A DNA stretch of 64,000 nt from Blastomyces gilchristii SLH14081 (GCF_000003855.2 NW_003101680.1:2718888-2782887); one strand, 5' to 3'. Shown: positions 13,184 through 25,275, numbered from the stretch's first letter. Numbers and translations: made by a program. The notes: generated from the sequence alone by a model not told the origin.

Positions 13184-14788
13184 ATGAGTTCAAAAATACA
13201 CTCAGTTGATGTGGAAAAAGATGCTTTCTCAAATGCTATTCCTGAGATTGAAATTCTGAAGAGAAGAAAGAAAGAAGAAATAGAGAAATAATAAGTTCTT
13301 GAAATACAGAAACTTGAAAAAGCAAGCAAGATTCTTGAAAAGTAGTGTCTGAGTGAGATGAATGAAGAAGTTCTGTTAATTCTTCATGCTCAGGCTAGAT
13401 AACTACAGAAGATGATCAAGTTCAAACTTAGAATCTCAAACACAGTTCAAAAAACCTTGAAAATTTCTAGTACAATCACTGACTCTTTATCTTGCTCTTC
13501 TTCTTCCTTTCTTTCTACTTCTTCTTCTTCTTTGAATCAGAAGAAAACATATGCTCAAGCAGCTGAATCTGCTATCTCTAAACCTGCTGTCTCAAAACCA
13601 GCTCAAAATCCTGAGAAAACTGAGAAGAATACTGCTCATGTCTCTATTCATAGAAAAGTGAAAAAGAAAATGCAAAAAGAGAAAAACTTTCAAATCTTCA
13701 GAAATAGAAGACTTATTCTCAAAGTCTCAAATCAGGATATTCTGCAAAGAAACAAGCTAAACTCAAATCTCATTTTCAGAATCAGAAATAAAATTAATCA
13801 GCAGTTCTTTTCTCAGTTAATGACTGATATTGAAGTTCAAAAATCAGTTATAGCTTCAATTGAGCTATCATTCTTTAGAAACTTCATCATTCTGACTACA
13901 ATGCCTGAATTCAGTGCTGAATTTCTTATTCAGAATGAGAATCTCTGAAAGTCAGCAGTAGAATCTTTGCTAAACACAACAATTCTATCTGAAAGAGATG
14001 AAAAGTGAGACAAATTCATTCTTCATAATATTTCAGTTGAAATTTTTAACTGTGAAGAAGAAATGCTACTTCTTAAAAATGAATTGAAAGAATACAACTC
14101 CATTCAACTGAGAAAGAAGCCTGTATGACTAAATTCAATTGAGTTCAGACAAAGCAGGAGAAATGCCTCTATTCTAGTATATATAAAAACACTTGAATAG
14201 TCAAAGATCTCTGAAGTAAGAGTAGCAGGTTTGAAAATGAGAGTTCATGAATACAAAGACTCAAGAATGAATCTCAAAGCTCAAACACAGTGTTCAAACT
14301 GTCAAAGATATGGACACTTTGCAATCTCCTGTTTCAGAGACTCAAAATGTGCATTCTGTGTCAGAGATCACAAAACTAGTGAGCATAAATGTGAAACATG
14401 CTTAAAAAGAGATGAAATATGTCAACACACTCTGCTTAAATGCTCTAATTGCAAAGAAAAACATGCATCTAGCTCAAAAGAATGTATGTTTGCTTCAAGA
14501 ACTCAAAAGAACTGGAGAAAAGATGAAGCTCAGAGTAAACCTAGAACTGAAGAGAATAGTCAAGTCAGTAAACTCACAACTGTAAGCTCAAAAAGAAGAA
14601 ACTCTCAACTGTCTAAGTCTTCAAACTTCAATTCTTCAGCTAAATGTAAACAGAATTTGAATTCTCAAACTTCTGTTAAGATTAGAGAATTGAGAAATGA
14701 CTCTGATGATAAACTAGATACAATGCAAGCAGTTGAGATTTCTACTTTTCAGAACAGTTATAATCTACTATCTGATGATAGTGATTAG
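13184..14788 (+). pseudogene. LINE ORF1, zinc-knuckle RNA-binding protein (copy 1)
   Basis: ATG 13184 (MSSKIHS) to TAG 14788 forms one 534-codon frame. Stops appear where other copies have Gln or Trp; for example the TAA after 13390 is CAA at the matching place in copy 3 (62888). The N-terminal third is Lys/Glu-rich and looks helical. A Ser-rich stretch and a basic segment follow. The C-terminal part carries Cys/His clusters: CSNCQRYGHFAISC (CX2CX4HX4C), then CAFC...HKC, then KCSNCKEKHASSSKEC. Such triple knuckles are typical of Tad1/I-type ORF1 proteins, which coat the element RNA. It ends 23 bp before the ORF2 ATG. The gene is dead in this copy. Confidence 0.85.
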
Positions 14789-14811
14789 ATTCTACTCTAC
14801 TCTCTTTTAGT

Positions 14812-17800
14812 ATGAATATACAACAAAAACAACAAAAAAAGTTTAAAAACTCTTCAAAAATCATATTTATTCAAAATAATGTGAATAGAAACTCAAATTG
14901 CATTTATTCTTATCTTCAAATTGTATTTGAATAAAAAGTTGATTTTATACTGCTTCAGGAGCCGAATTTTGATGCTGAGTAAAAATATGTCATTTCTCAT
15001 TCAAGCTACTACTGCTTTTTACCTCAAAAGTCTGAGATAAAGTCAAGAGTAGTGATCTATGGAAGAAAGAGATCAAGATATTAATTTAATCTAAGATTTG
15101 ATATCATGTCTGACCCTGATATTCTGATGGGTGACATTATAGATAAAGAAAATGAGTTTGATACTATACAGCTCATAAATATCTATAATGAAAAGTCATT
15201 GAAGAAATATAATAATATCTGAACAATTGATAGAGAATTTCTGAACATAACTTCATCAAGAAACTCTATAATTGCAGGAGACTTCAATGCACATCATCTC
15301 TGATGAAATTCAGAATGCAAGAGAGCAGTGAGAGCTGATAATCTGATTGAATGAACCTTTGAGCATTCAATAGATTTGATTAATAAGTCTGATCAACAAA
15401 CATTCTTTAGAAAAGGCATGAAACAGAAGTCTATTGTAGATCTAATCTTCATGTCACAAAGTCTAATGAAAAAAAGACTTGTAAACTGATTTATTGATTC
15501 AAATGAGACATCAGGATCAGGTCATGAGATTATTCAATTTGATATTGAACTGAGTGAAAAATAAATGAGTGAAAGTCCTCTTCTCTCTAATCAGTATAAC
15601 TTTGAAAAAGCTGATTGAAAAGCAGTTGAAAAAAGCATAAAACTGTTAAAATCTGAAAGACAGAATGAGCTATATTGAAATTCTGGTCAAGATATCTCAA
15701 ATGAAATGCTTGAGGATAGAGTGAAGCTTATTACATTTATTATTCTAACAAGTGTTAGAGATAATATTTCAAAGAGAAAATCTTCTAAGTATTTATAACC
15801 TTGGTGAAATGAGAATATCTCATCTAAAAGAAAAGAATTAGCTACTGCTAGAAGAGATTGAAAGAATGATATAATATCTGATAAAGAGTTCAAAGCTGTC
15901 AGAAATGAATATTTTTCAGATATTAAAAGAGCTAAAACAGACTGCTGAAATAAATTTCTTGAAGAAGCATAAGAGAAGAAAGTTTTTAAAGCTTTTAACT
16001 ATACTAAAACAAGAAGTGTAGCAAAACTTCCAGCCTTAGAATATGAGTTTCAGAATGAATCATATACAGCAAACTCTTTTGAGGAAAAATGTCAAGCTTT
16101 CATGAGAATTCTCTTTCAGAACTCACCAGATTCAGATTTAGATTCAGAGAAAGAGAATATATCACTTCTCAACTATATTGATGAAAATGACTGGAAATGA
16201 CCTGATCTTACATAAGATGAATTAGAGTCAGCTATCTTTTCAAGTTCTGTTAAAACTGCTGCAGATTCTGATTCAATTAATCACTTGATTATTCAGAATA
16301 CATATTCCTACTTAAAGAATGAATATTTTGAGCTCTTTTTCAATCTCTTGAAAAATGAATATTATTCTGAATGCTGGAGAGAAGTCACTGGAGTGATTCT
16401 TGCAAAACCTAATAGAAAAACTTCAATTTCTAAGTCATATAGAGTAATATCTCTATTGAACTGCCTAGGAAAGGTTTTAGAAAAGATAATAGCTACTCAA
16501 CTATCTTTTATAAGCTTCATAGGTGATTCTCTTTTATTCAGTGAACAAATGAAAGATAGAAAACAGTGTTCTGCAATTGACACTGTTCTCTCAGTTGTTC
16601 ATGATATTTAAATAGCAAAGCATGAGAGTCTGATCTCAACTGCAGTTTTTATTGATATAAAAGAAGCATTTGATCATGTTTCAAAGTCAAGGTTAATTCA
16701 GACATTGAAGATATTAAAACTGTCACTTTCTCTAATAAAATGAGTTAACTGTTTTATATCTAAAAGAAGTATACAACTCTTCTTTGATAAAATGAAACAA
16801 GACAAGACTGAGATAAAAGTGAGAGTATCACAGAGATCTTCAATCTCACTCATTTTATTTGCAATATACACTGCATATCTATTTAAAAATAGAAATATGA
16901 GAATAGTGTGATCTCTGAGTTATGTGAATGATATTGGTCTAGTCTACAGCTCAAAAACTATCAAAGAGAATTTGAAAGTAATTGAAGAAGCTGCAAAAGA
17001 AATCTTTGTTAGAGCAGATATCAATCAAATTCAATTTGATATGAATAAAACTGAGTTAATTCACTTCTTTCTGAGATTCAATGAGAAAGAACTATCTCTA
17101 ACTCTTTTAAATAGAGAGATTAAACCCAGTGTAAATATCAAATGATTAGAAGTATGATTAAACTCCAAGTTGAATTTTAAATATCACATTCAACAAAGAA
17201 CTGTCAAGGCAGAAAGACTATTGAACAACATAATCAGACTATCAAATACAGAGAGAGGTCTATTCTTCCAGGCTATAAGACAGTTATATATAGCCTGTAT
17301 TACATCAGTAGCTGATTATGAAGTTCAAGTTTGATGAAATAATCAAGGGAATTTCACTGAACTCTTTCAAAGTCTGTAAAACAGAGCCTTGAGAAGAATT
17401 CTGAAAGCATTCAAATCATCTTCTATTAAAGCAATGGAAATTGAAGCTTCAATTCCTCCTTCTGCTATTAGATTTGAAAAGGCCTGTATGAACTATGCTC
17501 TGAGAGTTGTAAAGATGAGCTCAAATCATATAATCAGAGAAAGAGTCTCTTCTTCATTGCTATTAATTAACTCTGGAAATGAACTGGATTGAAATAGATT
17601 TCTTGATTGAAATGAAAATAATTCTTTAAAGAAAATATCTTCTCAACTGTACAGACTATGCTCTCTGATTAAAAATCAATTTTCTTCTTTAAATGTGGAA
17701 AAAGTTGATCATGAGAAGTTATCTCCTTGAAGAGAAAAGCTTGAATCTCTTATAGACTTATAAATAAGTGAACTATCAAAAGAGAAAGAATGTGAACAGC

Positions 17801-18774
17801 ATTTGAAGAGAATTTCTACAATCAATATAAAAGACTCTATTCTGATTTATTCAGATGACTCAAAAAATGAGAACTTGAATAGATTAGGTGCAGGCATTGC
17901 TTATACTGAAGATAATATCAATTTTATCTCAGACTTCTGAAATCTAGGCTCTGAATGTGAAGTCTTTGATGCTGAACTATTTGTAATAGTGAAAGCTTTC
18001 AAACTCATTGAAATGAAATCTCATAAAAGAGGAAATTATTTGAAAGAGGCATGAATATTCTCTGATAGTCAAGCTGCTTTAAAGAGACTTAGAAATAGTC
18101 AGATTCATAATAGTCAAATGAATCTTGAACTGATCTTAAACTCTATTTTAAAAATTCAAAAGAGAAGAATATCAAAGCTGATAATTCATCTGCACTGGGT
18201 TCCTGCTCATATGAATATTCATGGCAATGAATTGGCTGATTCAGCTGTAAAAAAGGGTGCAGAATTAAGCAGATCTATTCAAAAAATTATATCCTGGTCT
18301 TTTATAAAGAGAAAAATAAAAGAGTCTTGTTTAAACAAGTGAAATGAAAGCTGATAGAAACAAAAGAAGAGTATACATTATTCAAGATTTGAAACAAAAC
18401 CCAAGTGAAAATCTTGTTCAATTAAATGTAAAAAGAAAATATTCTCATCTATAATACAGCTGAAACTAGGACATGGCTATTTCAAATCTTATATACAAAG
18501 ATTTGATGATAGATTTGACTCAATAGAATGCTCATTCTGCAATACAAATGAGAATCCTGAGTATATTATAATGCACTGTGCATTATACAATAGTCTCAGA
18601 GCCAGATTGAAAGAGAAGTATGATCTAAATCAATTAAATATAAGATTCTTATTCTCAACTGAGACAGGAATTAAATACTTAATAGACTTTCTATCAGAAA
18701 CTCAAGCAGCTACAAGAAAATGGCTAAATTCAGAATTATCTGAATATGAAGAGGAGGAAATCAACCAGATATAG
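14812..18774 (+). pseudogene. LINE ORF2: endonuclease, reverse transcriptase, RNase H (copy 1)
   Basis: ATG 14812 (MNIQQKQQKKF) to TAG 18774 is one 1,320-codon frame without frameshifts but with TGA, TAA and TAG stops. An apurinic-type endonuclease comes first (LLQEPNFD near 14960; GDFNAHH near 15280; SGHEII near 15520). The RT follows: SYRVISLLNCLGKVLEKI at about 16430-16485, TAVFIDIKEAFDHVSKS at about 16640, and the active-site box YVND at 16921-16932, where YVDD is present in copy 5. RNase H shows IFSDSQAALKRL near 18055 and HLHWVPAHMNIHGNELADSA near 18190-18245. The protein ends with a CX2CX7HX4C knuckle whose His is Tyr here (about 18535-18580). ORF2 would nick DNA and copy the element RNA at the break. 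Confidence 0.88.
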
Positions 18775-19064
18775 TCTGTTAAAACAGCTATATACTATCT
18801 TTTAATAATTTGTTTTGTTACAGTCTTTCTTTATTTTATCTTTTTCTTTTAATTTCTTTCTGTCTATTTATTTAATGTGTCTATCTTTAAGACTGTGTTC
18901 TCTTTTCCTTTGTCATGATATTGTCAAATGGTTTCAAAGTATGAGATGATGTTAAAGCACTGCAATTTATAAACAGTTTTTGTATTCTGGGCTGGAATTT
19001 TCTGATTTTGCATATCTGAAATTGATGAATGTATAATAGTTAACTTTACAGATATAGGAAAAAC

Positions 19065-19087
19065 CCTGAGAACTAAAAGTTCTCAGG
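19065..19087 (+). other. Conserved 3' UTR hairpin of the LINE (representative copy)
   Basis: CCTGAGAACT and AGTTCTCAGG form a perfect 10-bp stem closed by AAA. Equivalent, sometimes slightly mutated, hairpins lie shortly before the tails at about 20190-20213, 35991-36015, 40323-40347, 43668-43680, 51290-51303 and, in inverse orientation, 33803-33818, 48240-48262 and 55292-55312. Conservation beyond the coding region suggests a signal recognised by the LINE reverse transcriptase. Confidence 0.7.
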
Positions 19088-19109
19088 TAGATGTCATAGT
19101 CTCTGACTG

Positions 19110-20281
19110 CACAATAGTGAAAGCTTTCAAACTCATTGAAATAAAATCTCATAAAAGAGGAAATGATTTGAAAGAGGCATGGATATTCTCTGATAGTCAA
19201 GCTGCTTTAAAAAGACTTAGAAATAGTCAGATTCATAATGGTCAAATGAATCTTGAACTGATTTTAAACTCTGTTTTGAAAATTCAAAAGAGAAGAATAT
19301 CAAAACTGATAATTCATCTGCATTGGGTTCCTGCTCATATGAATATTCATGGCAATGAATTGGCTGATTCAGCTGCAAAAAAGGGTTCAGAATTAAGCAG
19401 ATCTATTCAAAAAACAGTGTCCTGATCTTTCATAAAGAGAAAGATAAAAGAATCTTGTTTAAACAAGTGAAATGAAAGCTGGCAGAAACAAAAGAAGAGT
19501 ATACATTATTCAAGATTTGAGACAAAACCAAAGTGGAAATCTTGTTCAATTAAATGTAAAAAGAAAATATTCTCATCTATAATTCAGCTGAAACTAGAAC
19601 ATAGTTATTTCAAATATTATATACAAAGATTTGATGATAGATTTGATTCAACAAAGTGCTCATTCTGCAATGTGAATGAAAATCCTGAGCATATTGTAAT
19701 ACATTATGCATTATACAATAGTCTCAGAGTCAGATTAAAGAAGAAGTATGATTTAAATCAATTAAATATGAGGTTCTTATTCTCAACTGAGACAGGAACT
19801 AAATACTTAATAGACTTTCTATCAGAAACTAGAGCAGCTACAAGAAAATAGCTGAATTCAGAAGTATCTGAATATGAAGAGGTGGAAATTGACTAGATAT
19901 AGTCTGTTAAAACAGCTATATATCATCTTTTAATAATTTTGTTTTGTTATAGTCTCTCTTTACTGTACTTGTTTCCTTCTGTTCTTTTCTCTATCTATTT
20001 AATGTGTCTATCTTTAAGACTATGTTCTCTTTTCTTTTGTCATAATATTTTCAAATGGTTTCATACTATCAGAAGGTGTTGAAATACTGCAATTTGTAAA
20101 CAGTTTTTGTATTCTGGGCTGGAATTTTCTGATTTTGCATATTTGAAATTGATAAATGTATAATAGTTGACTCTATAGATATAGGAAAAACCCTGAGAAC
20201 TAAAGATTCTCAGGTAGATGTCATAGTCTCTGACTGCATACATCTATAATTGAAGAATAATAATAATAATAATAATAATAA
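19110..20281 (+). mobile_element. LINE 3' fragment (RNase H to tail), joined in tandem to copy 1
   Basis: Begins inside RNase H (AATAGTGAAAGCTTTC; protein VKAFKLIEIKSHKRGN) and runs through the ORF2 end near 19899, a second 3' UTR with its own hairpin, and an (AAT)n tail to 20281. There is no clear 13-bp duplication between its left edge and the tail flank. The left junction follows a short TGCA similarity, which fits recombination between two copies better than a fresh insertion. Confidence 0.8.
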
Positions 20282-20392
20282 CTATTATACATTTAATCTC
20301 TACATTTTATCTTTCTACTGTGAATACTGCTAGTAGTTAACAGTACATATTACATCAAGCTGTAAACACCTGAATAATTATCTGTAAGCACT

Positions 20393-20744
20393 GCCCCGGT
20401 GACTGAATGATTAATACGGCCACCCGGTAGGGCCTTGGCGTGGGAAACCAAGGTGTGTGGGTTTGAAACCCGCAGGGGATACATTAAATCCGGAACTCAA
20501 GCATCTCAGGTTTCTGATAAATACAGAGGTGTACAAATCGCTTCAACAAATCACTCTATGTTCCTGAGCTGAGAAGTTATTATCACATGTATCTAATTGT
20601 CACTTCTTTGTATTTTTATATGTTCTTGTTATCTTGGTATGGTCTTAACACCTGTATTTCCTTCTGTATAACTAACACTTGATCTGTATTTAACATCATG
20701 TAAGAACTTATTATAAGCTCCGCTTGCATATGAGTATAATGAAA

Positions 20745-20781
<37 letters not shown>
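20393..20781 (+). mobile_element. SINE copy 1, tRNA-derived head, (AAT)n tail
   Basis: Starts GCCCCGGTGACTGAATG and carries a degenerate A box and a B box (GGGTTTGAAACCC near 20460) like a tRNA head. A unique body of about 270 bp follows, ending in TATAATGAAAGAATAATAAT and a long (AAT)n run. Flanks ATCTGTAAGCACT (20380-20392) and ATCTGTAAGTACT (20782-20794) are a 13-bp duplication with one C-to-T change. Close relatives sit at 33160-33528 and 63518-63894, with a 3' fragment at 52426-52560. SINEs have no protein and depend on a LINE. Confidence 0.88.
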
Positions 20782-20782
<1 letters not shown>

Positions 20783-20794
20783 TCTGTAAGTACT

Positions 20795-21433
20795 TATTCT
20801 TACATTTCAAGCTCTGTCAGTTAACAACTGTCTGTTATAACTGAAAGAATTAGAAACTTACATACTTTAATCTCTGTGAACTTTACTACAGACACTTAGA
20901 AGCAGTTATCTGAATTATGAATAACTCTTATAAAAGAAGTCTCAGAGAACTTATTAATTACTTATAATATATTATTCTCTACATCTGTGACAGAGACACT
21001 TTTCAAACTCATAATTAAATTAATCTCAGTGAAGAACATTCTTAAGCATTTCTTACAGAATTAAGCTATTTTTCTATAAGAAATACTTTCTGTCTGTAAA
21101 CACTCTTGAACTGAGTCTCTAGACATAATCTTCAGAGATATCTATAAATTAAAAAGAAACTTTCTTAAGTTATAATCACTTAAGATTATCTATCAAATCA
21201 CAATCTATAAAAGCTTTTACAAGTTTATATTTGAAATTGACTTACAAGCTTAGCTGTGTGATATAAAAGATAAAGAAGCTATTATCTATATAATAACAGA
21301 TCTCTACTACACTAAAGTCTAGAACTAACTGAATTATTTAAAGAATGATTTTAAAAGATTCTGTTAATTTATTCTCAAGATCTATCTAGAGAATAAGTGT
21401 AATTCAAAGATTGCTTAAGTTAGTGTACAATTA
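20795..21433 (+). pseudogene. AT-rich relic, possibly gag-like; unclassified
   Basis: Plus-strand translation near 21130-21420 gives a stretch such as KSFYKFIFEIDLQA and IITDLYYTKV, with Trp/Gln stops. Its composition resembles a decayed gag helical domain. No zinc knuckle or active-site motif is visible, so the assignment is a guess. It ends where repeat R1 starts. Confidence 0.25.
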
Positions 21434-21564
21434 CAGGCGTACACTGGCTTCTTATATACAGTACACTAAATTAATTAGTGGTCGCTATGACCTCTTTACA
21501 TTTGTAAGCAAGTTTAGACGCGGCTGTGTTATTATTCAGTGATTTTACATTCTTTCAAATCACA
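21434..21564 (+). repeat. Repeat R1, copy 1 (131 bp)
   Basis: Aligns without gaps to 45147-45277. It starts CAGGCGTACACTGGC, contains CTAAATTAATTAGTGG and ends AATCACA. Copy 1 carries T or A at most places where copy 2 has C or G, so copy 1 is the more decayed. No terminal inverted repeats or target duplication were seen. It could be part of an LTR or of a non-coding repeat. Confidence 0.75.
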
Positions 21565-22094
21565 TTCTTTCTCATCAGATTTAGTCACATTTATATGATT
21601 ATAATATATACTCTAGCTTCATATGAATTAGCATGCTACTAGTATTTGTGATTGTATAATCTGTCTCTGATTCAGCTAGTATTCTGTGTATACTCTCATA
21701 AAGAAACTTTCACTATATTATATCTCTTATTTACTAACTTTTCTTATTCTTCAATCATCTTCTTCATTATTATCATCATTGAATATCATTATCTTCTTCA
21801 AGATTTCTGCCTCTTTCTCTGTTCAACATCTTATATCTGTTTATCTATCACATTGTATGTGTTTCTGATGATAACTTTCTGCTCTCATAACAAGCATCAT
21901 TGTAGTGCTCATATCAGACAGTTTATTAGTAGTAAGTGTAATACATTGTGAAATATGATCAGAACTTATTTATCTTCTAACAATTGCCAGAATATACTAT
22001 TATGAATGACACATCTTCTTCATCTTTTTATACACTCTTGATCTTTTTTTCTCACCAGATATCTAATTGTATTTCTTGATCATATTTTCTAATT
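21565..22094. other. AT-rich sequence without recognisable gene
   Basis: Short open frames here have skewed, low-complexity composition and no motif. Nothing further is supported. Confidence 0.4.
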
Positions 22095-23481
22095 GTGTTT
22101 TATATGAATGCAGATACTGATATATTTGTTTTAATTTGTATAGAATCTTTACACATTGACAAATTCATATCTGCTAATAATTATAATCTCAATATTGAAT
22201 CATCAGTTGAGAACTTACAGAATATAATAATGAAGAAATTATCTGTATTATGTATAATCAGATCTTCTGTGTCTCTCTCTACTCTCTCTGCTACTTCTTC
22301 TCAATCTTCTATATCTGTCTCCGTGACTCTCACTTCTGCTTTCACTACTTCTGCTCTCTCTGTCTCTGTCACTTCTGCCTTCATTATCAGCTCTCTCTGT
22401 TTCAAGAAGATGTTGCATAGACTTGATGAATTATATTTCTCAGTGTGTACACTCTCACTCTTCTTACTAATCTCTAGAACAATTTATTATATAAAAATAG
22501 CATATAACATGACTATCTGAAGCTCAGTCATAGACACTGATTATTACATTTGTTTTAAGTATTTATAGTGAGATAATCATTCATTTATATCGGAGAATCA
22601 CCTCTCTTCTCAACAGTATTGAGATTATAAGTCTTTTCTTTTTCCATCTTCTCTTTCTGACACTGATTTTCCTATTCTTAGAGGAAGTTGTTATGAGTTT
22701 TGTTATGCATGAAGTCATAGCATTCACAGACACTAAGAAACTTTTTATAACTGTAAAGTTTAATATTGTGAGAATATCTGCTCTGATGAATTCCTTCAGA
22801 ATAATAGATTTATATTAGTCTATTTTCTGATATCTGTCATTTGACTTCATAATACAGGTAAAAGATATCTGTGTTTTTGAAAATGAGAATGCAGATGTTG
22901 TACTTTTTTACACTTATAGATATAAGACTTGTATACCTTGTCTGAGATGTTATTATAAAAATGAGTCATTCATGTGTTATGTTCTTGTTTCTGTATTTCT
23001 TCATGTTTCTCTCTCTCTTTCTGAGAAGCCTTGTGCATGTTGTAATTATGTGTATAATTCTAAGACCAGCAGGTGTTTATTCAGTAATTCTTATTCCTGT
23101 TTTTGCAGTTTTATACACTAATAATAGTTCTTAGTTGCTCTGATGTCAAAGATCATTTTAATTGAAGATGATAACACTGCTGAGACTACTCTCTCTTTCT
23201 TCTCTGTGAGAAAGATTGTGCACACATCAGGTTATAAGTATTTAATCTCAGATGACTCTCACTATCATTCATCTGATTCTGTGCCTTCTTCTTCTATTTC
23301 TTTCATCTTCATTCTCTCTGCTCTGACTTCTGATTCTGCAGGTCTCACACTCTTCTTCAATTTTTTTATGCACATGTGTACATATTTCTATATTAGCATT
23401 TCAGTTAATCTTGTGATAAACAATATTAATGTTGTATACAGAGCAGTAGAGAAATCAGAGATATGTATAGTATTGTTATAA
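22095..23481 (+). pseudogene. Cys-rich and Ser-rich coding relic of unknown function
   Basis: Two linked plus-strand frames look like one decayed protein. From 22095 the first frame is open for 141 codons, with a Ser/Thr-rich patch at 22260-22380. After stops it continues with a Cys/His/Trp-rich section (GSCYEFCYAWSHSIHRH near 22685-22735). From about 22870 the frame shifts by one and reads CIPCLRCYY, then KPCACC...TSRC, then SYSCFCS near 23100. Three consecutive stops (TAA TAA TAG), likely former Gln codons, separate this from an acidic Ser-rich segment from 23143 (IEDDNTAETT, DDSHYHSSDS). The repeated cysteines suggest metal binding. A GT...AG pair at 22858-22894 would restore the frame but is very short for an intron. 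I do not recognise the family; it may be cargo or gag of an LTR element. Confidence 0.4.
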
Positions 23482-24378
23482 GAGTAACTTGTGACTCTTG
23501 AATCTCTTACAGATCTCGAGTTTTAAGATTTTCATTATTTTTGATGATTTTGTTTTCGGGTGCCATGGCATTGAAAATAGATTAAATATGTGATGTATGA
23601 AAATAAATGAGATATATAATAATATTTGTCTTTTGCAGCTGACTCTTACAGTTAGTGATTAATTCATTATCTCTTCTCTTTTCTTATGCTTTTTTCTTTG
23701 TCTGCTAGTCACTACTCTTATATAATCTCTATACAGTACAGTGTTTAATAACTAGATTCAGCAGCTTTCATCTGTTATAATTCTATCTTATGTATTATAC
23801 TGTCTCTCTTCACCTGCTTAAATCACTATAGTGAACAGCTTATTAAAACTAATCTTATCTAATCTCTGAGTGCCTTCAGAGATTGAGATGACTTAATCTC
23901 ATGCATCTGTAAATGTTTCAGATGCTTCATTCTCTGTTATCTCTGCAATTAAACTAATATAAACAGTTGAATTCAGCTCTGAATTTCTTTTTCTTCTGTA
24001 ATCTAACTCATGTATAAGTCTGTCACTTTAAGACTGCTCTTTACTGTGTTATATCTGCTATCTGTAATGTGTTATTGTATAACTGACTACAGTCTTATTA
24101 CTTATTAAAGTATAGTATTTATCTGATTTCTTCATTTCTTTTTATTCTTTTCTTATAATTATGAAAAGATTAGAATAAGTAAGATCATCTGATTTATAAG
24201 TATCTATAATTTCTCTTACTTTGTAAGACTTTTTAATTATAAGTTTCTTCTTTTTTAATACTGATAATAGTTCTGTGAATAATTATAATTTACTCAGATC
24301 TTGCAACTTTGTCTTTATAAGATATGAATTATTTATTGAGTTGTATAAGACTTATCTCTCTGATTTCTTCAATGTGTA
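23482..24378. other. AT-rich sequence without recognisable gene
   Basis: Stops occur in all frames; no motif, RNA or repeat edge was found. It may continue the relic at 22095-23481. Confidence 0.4.
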
Positions 24379-24380
24379 TA

Positions 24381-24884
24381 GACTGACCGTGTGACCGTGT
24401 CTGGAATCAGAACCAGATTTTTTGATAGTTTCATTATCAATTTGACCGATCTCATTACACAGTTTTAACATTAGATAGTAGTTTTATACTGTCTCAGTGA
24501 GACTTACTGTCTACTCTTATTACATTTTTCAAATGAGATCATGATTTCCACTTCTCAATTTACAATTATTTTTATTGCTTTAAATGACTTTAAATCTCAT
24601 TTGAGCATTATCAAAAAGTGTTACTTTTTAAAAAATTAAAAATAGTCTAAAAAAAACCTTAAAATGTCTAAAAATAGTAACTTTATGTCAAGAATGGAAC
24701 TAAATGAGATCAAATGAGACCACTTTCTCATTTTTTTTCAAGTTATGGTTTCATTTTAAGATCTTATATATAGTTACTTTACATGTTTTTTTAATGACTA
24801 GTCCCAGCGGGATTCACGCTAAGAAATATATGAGATCAGATCAAATGAGACCAAACATGAAATTCATAGTCCCGGCGGCCAGTC
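24381..24884 (+). mobile_element. MITE-like element with short inverted ends and TA duplication
   Basis: A 504-bp segment flanked by TA on both sides (24379-24380, 24885-24886). It starts GACTGACCG and ends CGGCCAGTC, so the ends are inverted copies with one transition. Its right ~95 bp, inverted, recur at 52561-52655, starting GACTGATCAGTGAGATC directly after TA. It contains no transposase frame. TA duplications point to the Tc1/mariner/Fot1 group, but the short inverted ends make this tentative. Confidence 0.5.
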
Positions 24885-25047
24885 TAAATGTGTATGTTCT
24901 CAGAGAATGTGATTTAAGTATTTTATAGAGCTTAAATTATCTAGGTTAAAACTTCTCAGAACTCTCATTATATATAAGAACTTATATTCTTATCTTGAGA
25001 CTTGATTTCTTAACTAGTGAGTCTTATATTCTTTTCAATTGAATTGC

Positions 25048-25275
25048 TCAGTTCAGAAGTAACTTATTAGCTTTTGCACATGTGTGACTGATCTCTTTTA
25101 ATCTTGATTTCACATCTGTGACTGCTGTGTCTGAAACTGCTACTACTGTGTCTATAACTGCTGTTTCTGCTGCATCTGCAATGATTGCATTCATAACTAT
25201 TGCATTCACAACTGCTGTTCTCTCTCTCACATTTTTCAAAGCATTCTCCGGGATGCGCGGATGCAATTCATACAA
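25048..25275 (-). pseudogene. Decayed coding fragment, ancestrally Ala-rich
   Basis: The minus strand is open for 75 codons from ATG 25275 to TAA 25048. Its middle (IVMNAIIADAAETAVIDTVV) is rich in Ala, Val, Ile and Thr, as expected if GCN alanine codons had decayed to GTN and ACN. It ends with a charged helix-like segment (DVKSRLKEISHTCAKANK). The start region keeps CG-rich bases (CCGGGATGCGCGG, about 25247-25259). It may be the start of a gag-type protein. No family is recognised. Confidence 0.35.

Larger units (their letters stand above)
12191..19109 (+). mobile_element. LINE copy 1, near full length, Tad1/I-like, inactivated
   Basis: This is the longest LINE in the window. A 5' UTR of about 1 kb (12191-13183) matches 61700-62674. 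Dead ORF1 (13184-14788), dead ORF2 (14812-18774) and a 3' UTR follow, the last carrying the conserved hairpin at 19065-19087. The 3' UTR stops at CTCTGACTGCA and runs straight into RNase H sequence of a second copy, so the last bases and the (AAT)n tail are missing. Protein order (zinc-knuckle ORF1, endonuclease, RT, RNase H, CCHC) fits fungal Tad1/I-type non-LTR elements. Confidence 0.88.

Noticed and set aside
20256..20281. (AAT)n runs as independent microsatellites or CRISPR-like repeats
   Set aside because: Every clear run is the tail of a LINE or SINE copy; there are no spacers.
20393..20480. Functional tRNA-Ser or tRNA-Leu gene
   Set aside because: It has tRNA-like A and B boxes, but the sequence continues into a repeated SINE body with tail and target duplications.
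22858..22894. Spliceosomal intron joining the two frames of the Cys-rich relic
   Set aside because: GT and AG ends restore the frame, but 37 nt is shorter than usual fungal introns and a decay-era frameshift is equally likely.
25048..25275. Chromodomain or other named domain in the Ala-rich fragment
   Set aside because: No diagnostic aromatic residues or motif spacing could be seen.
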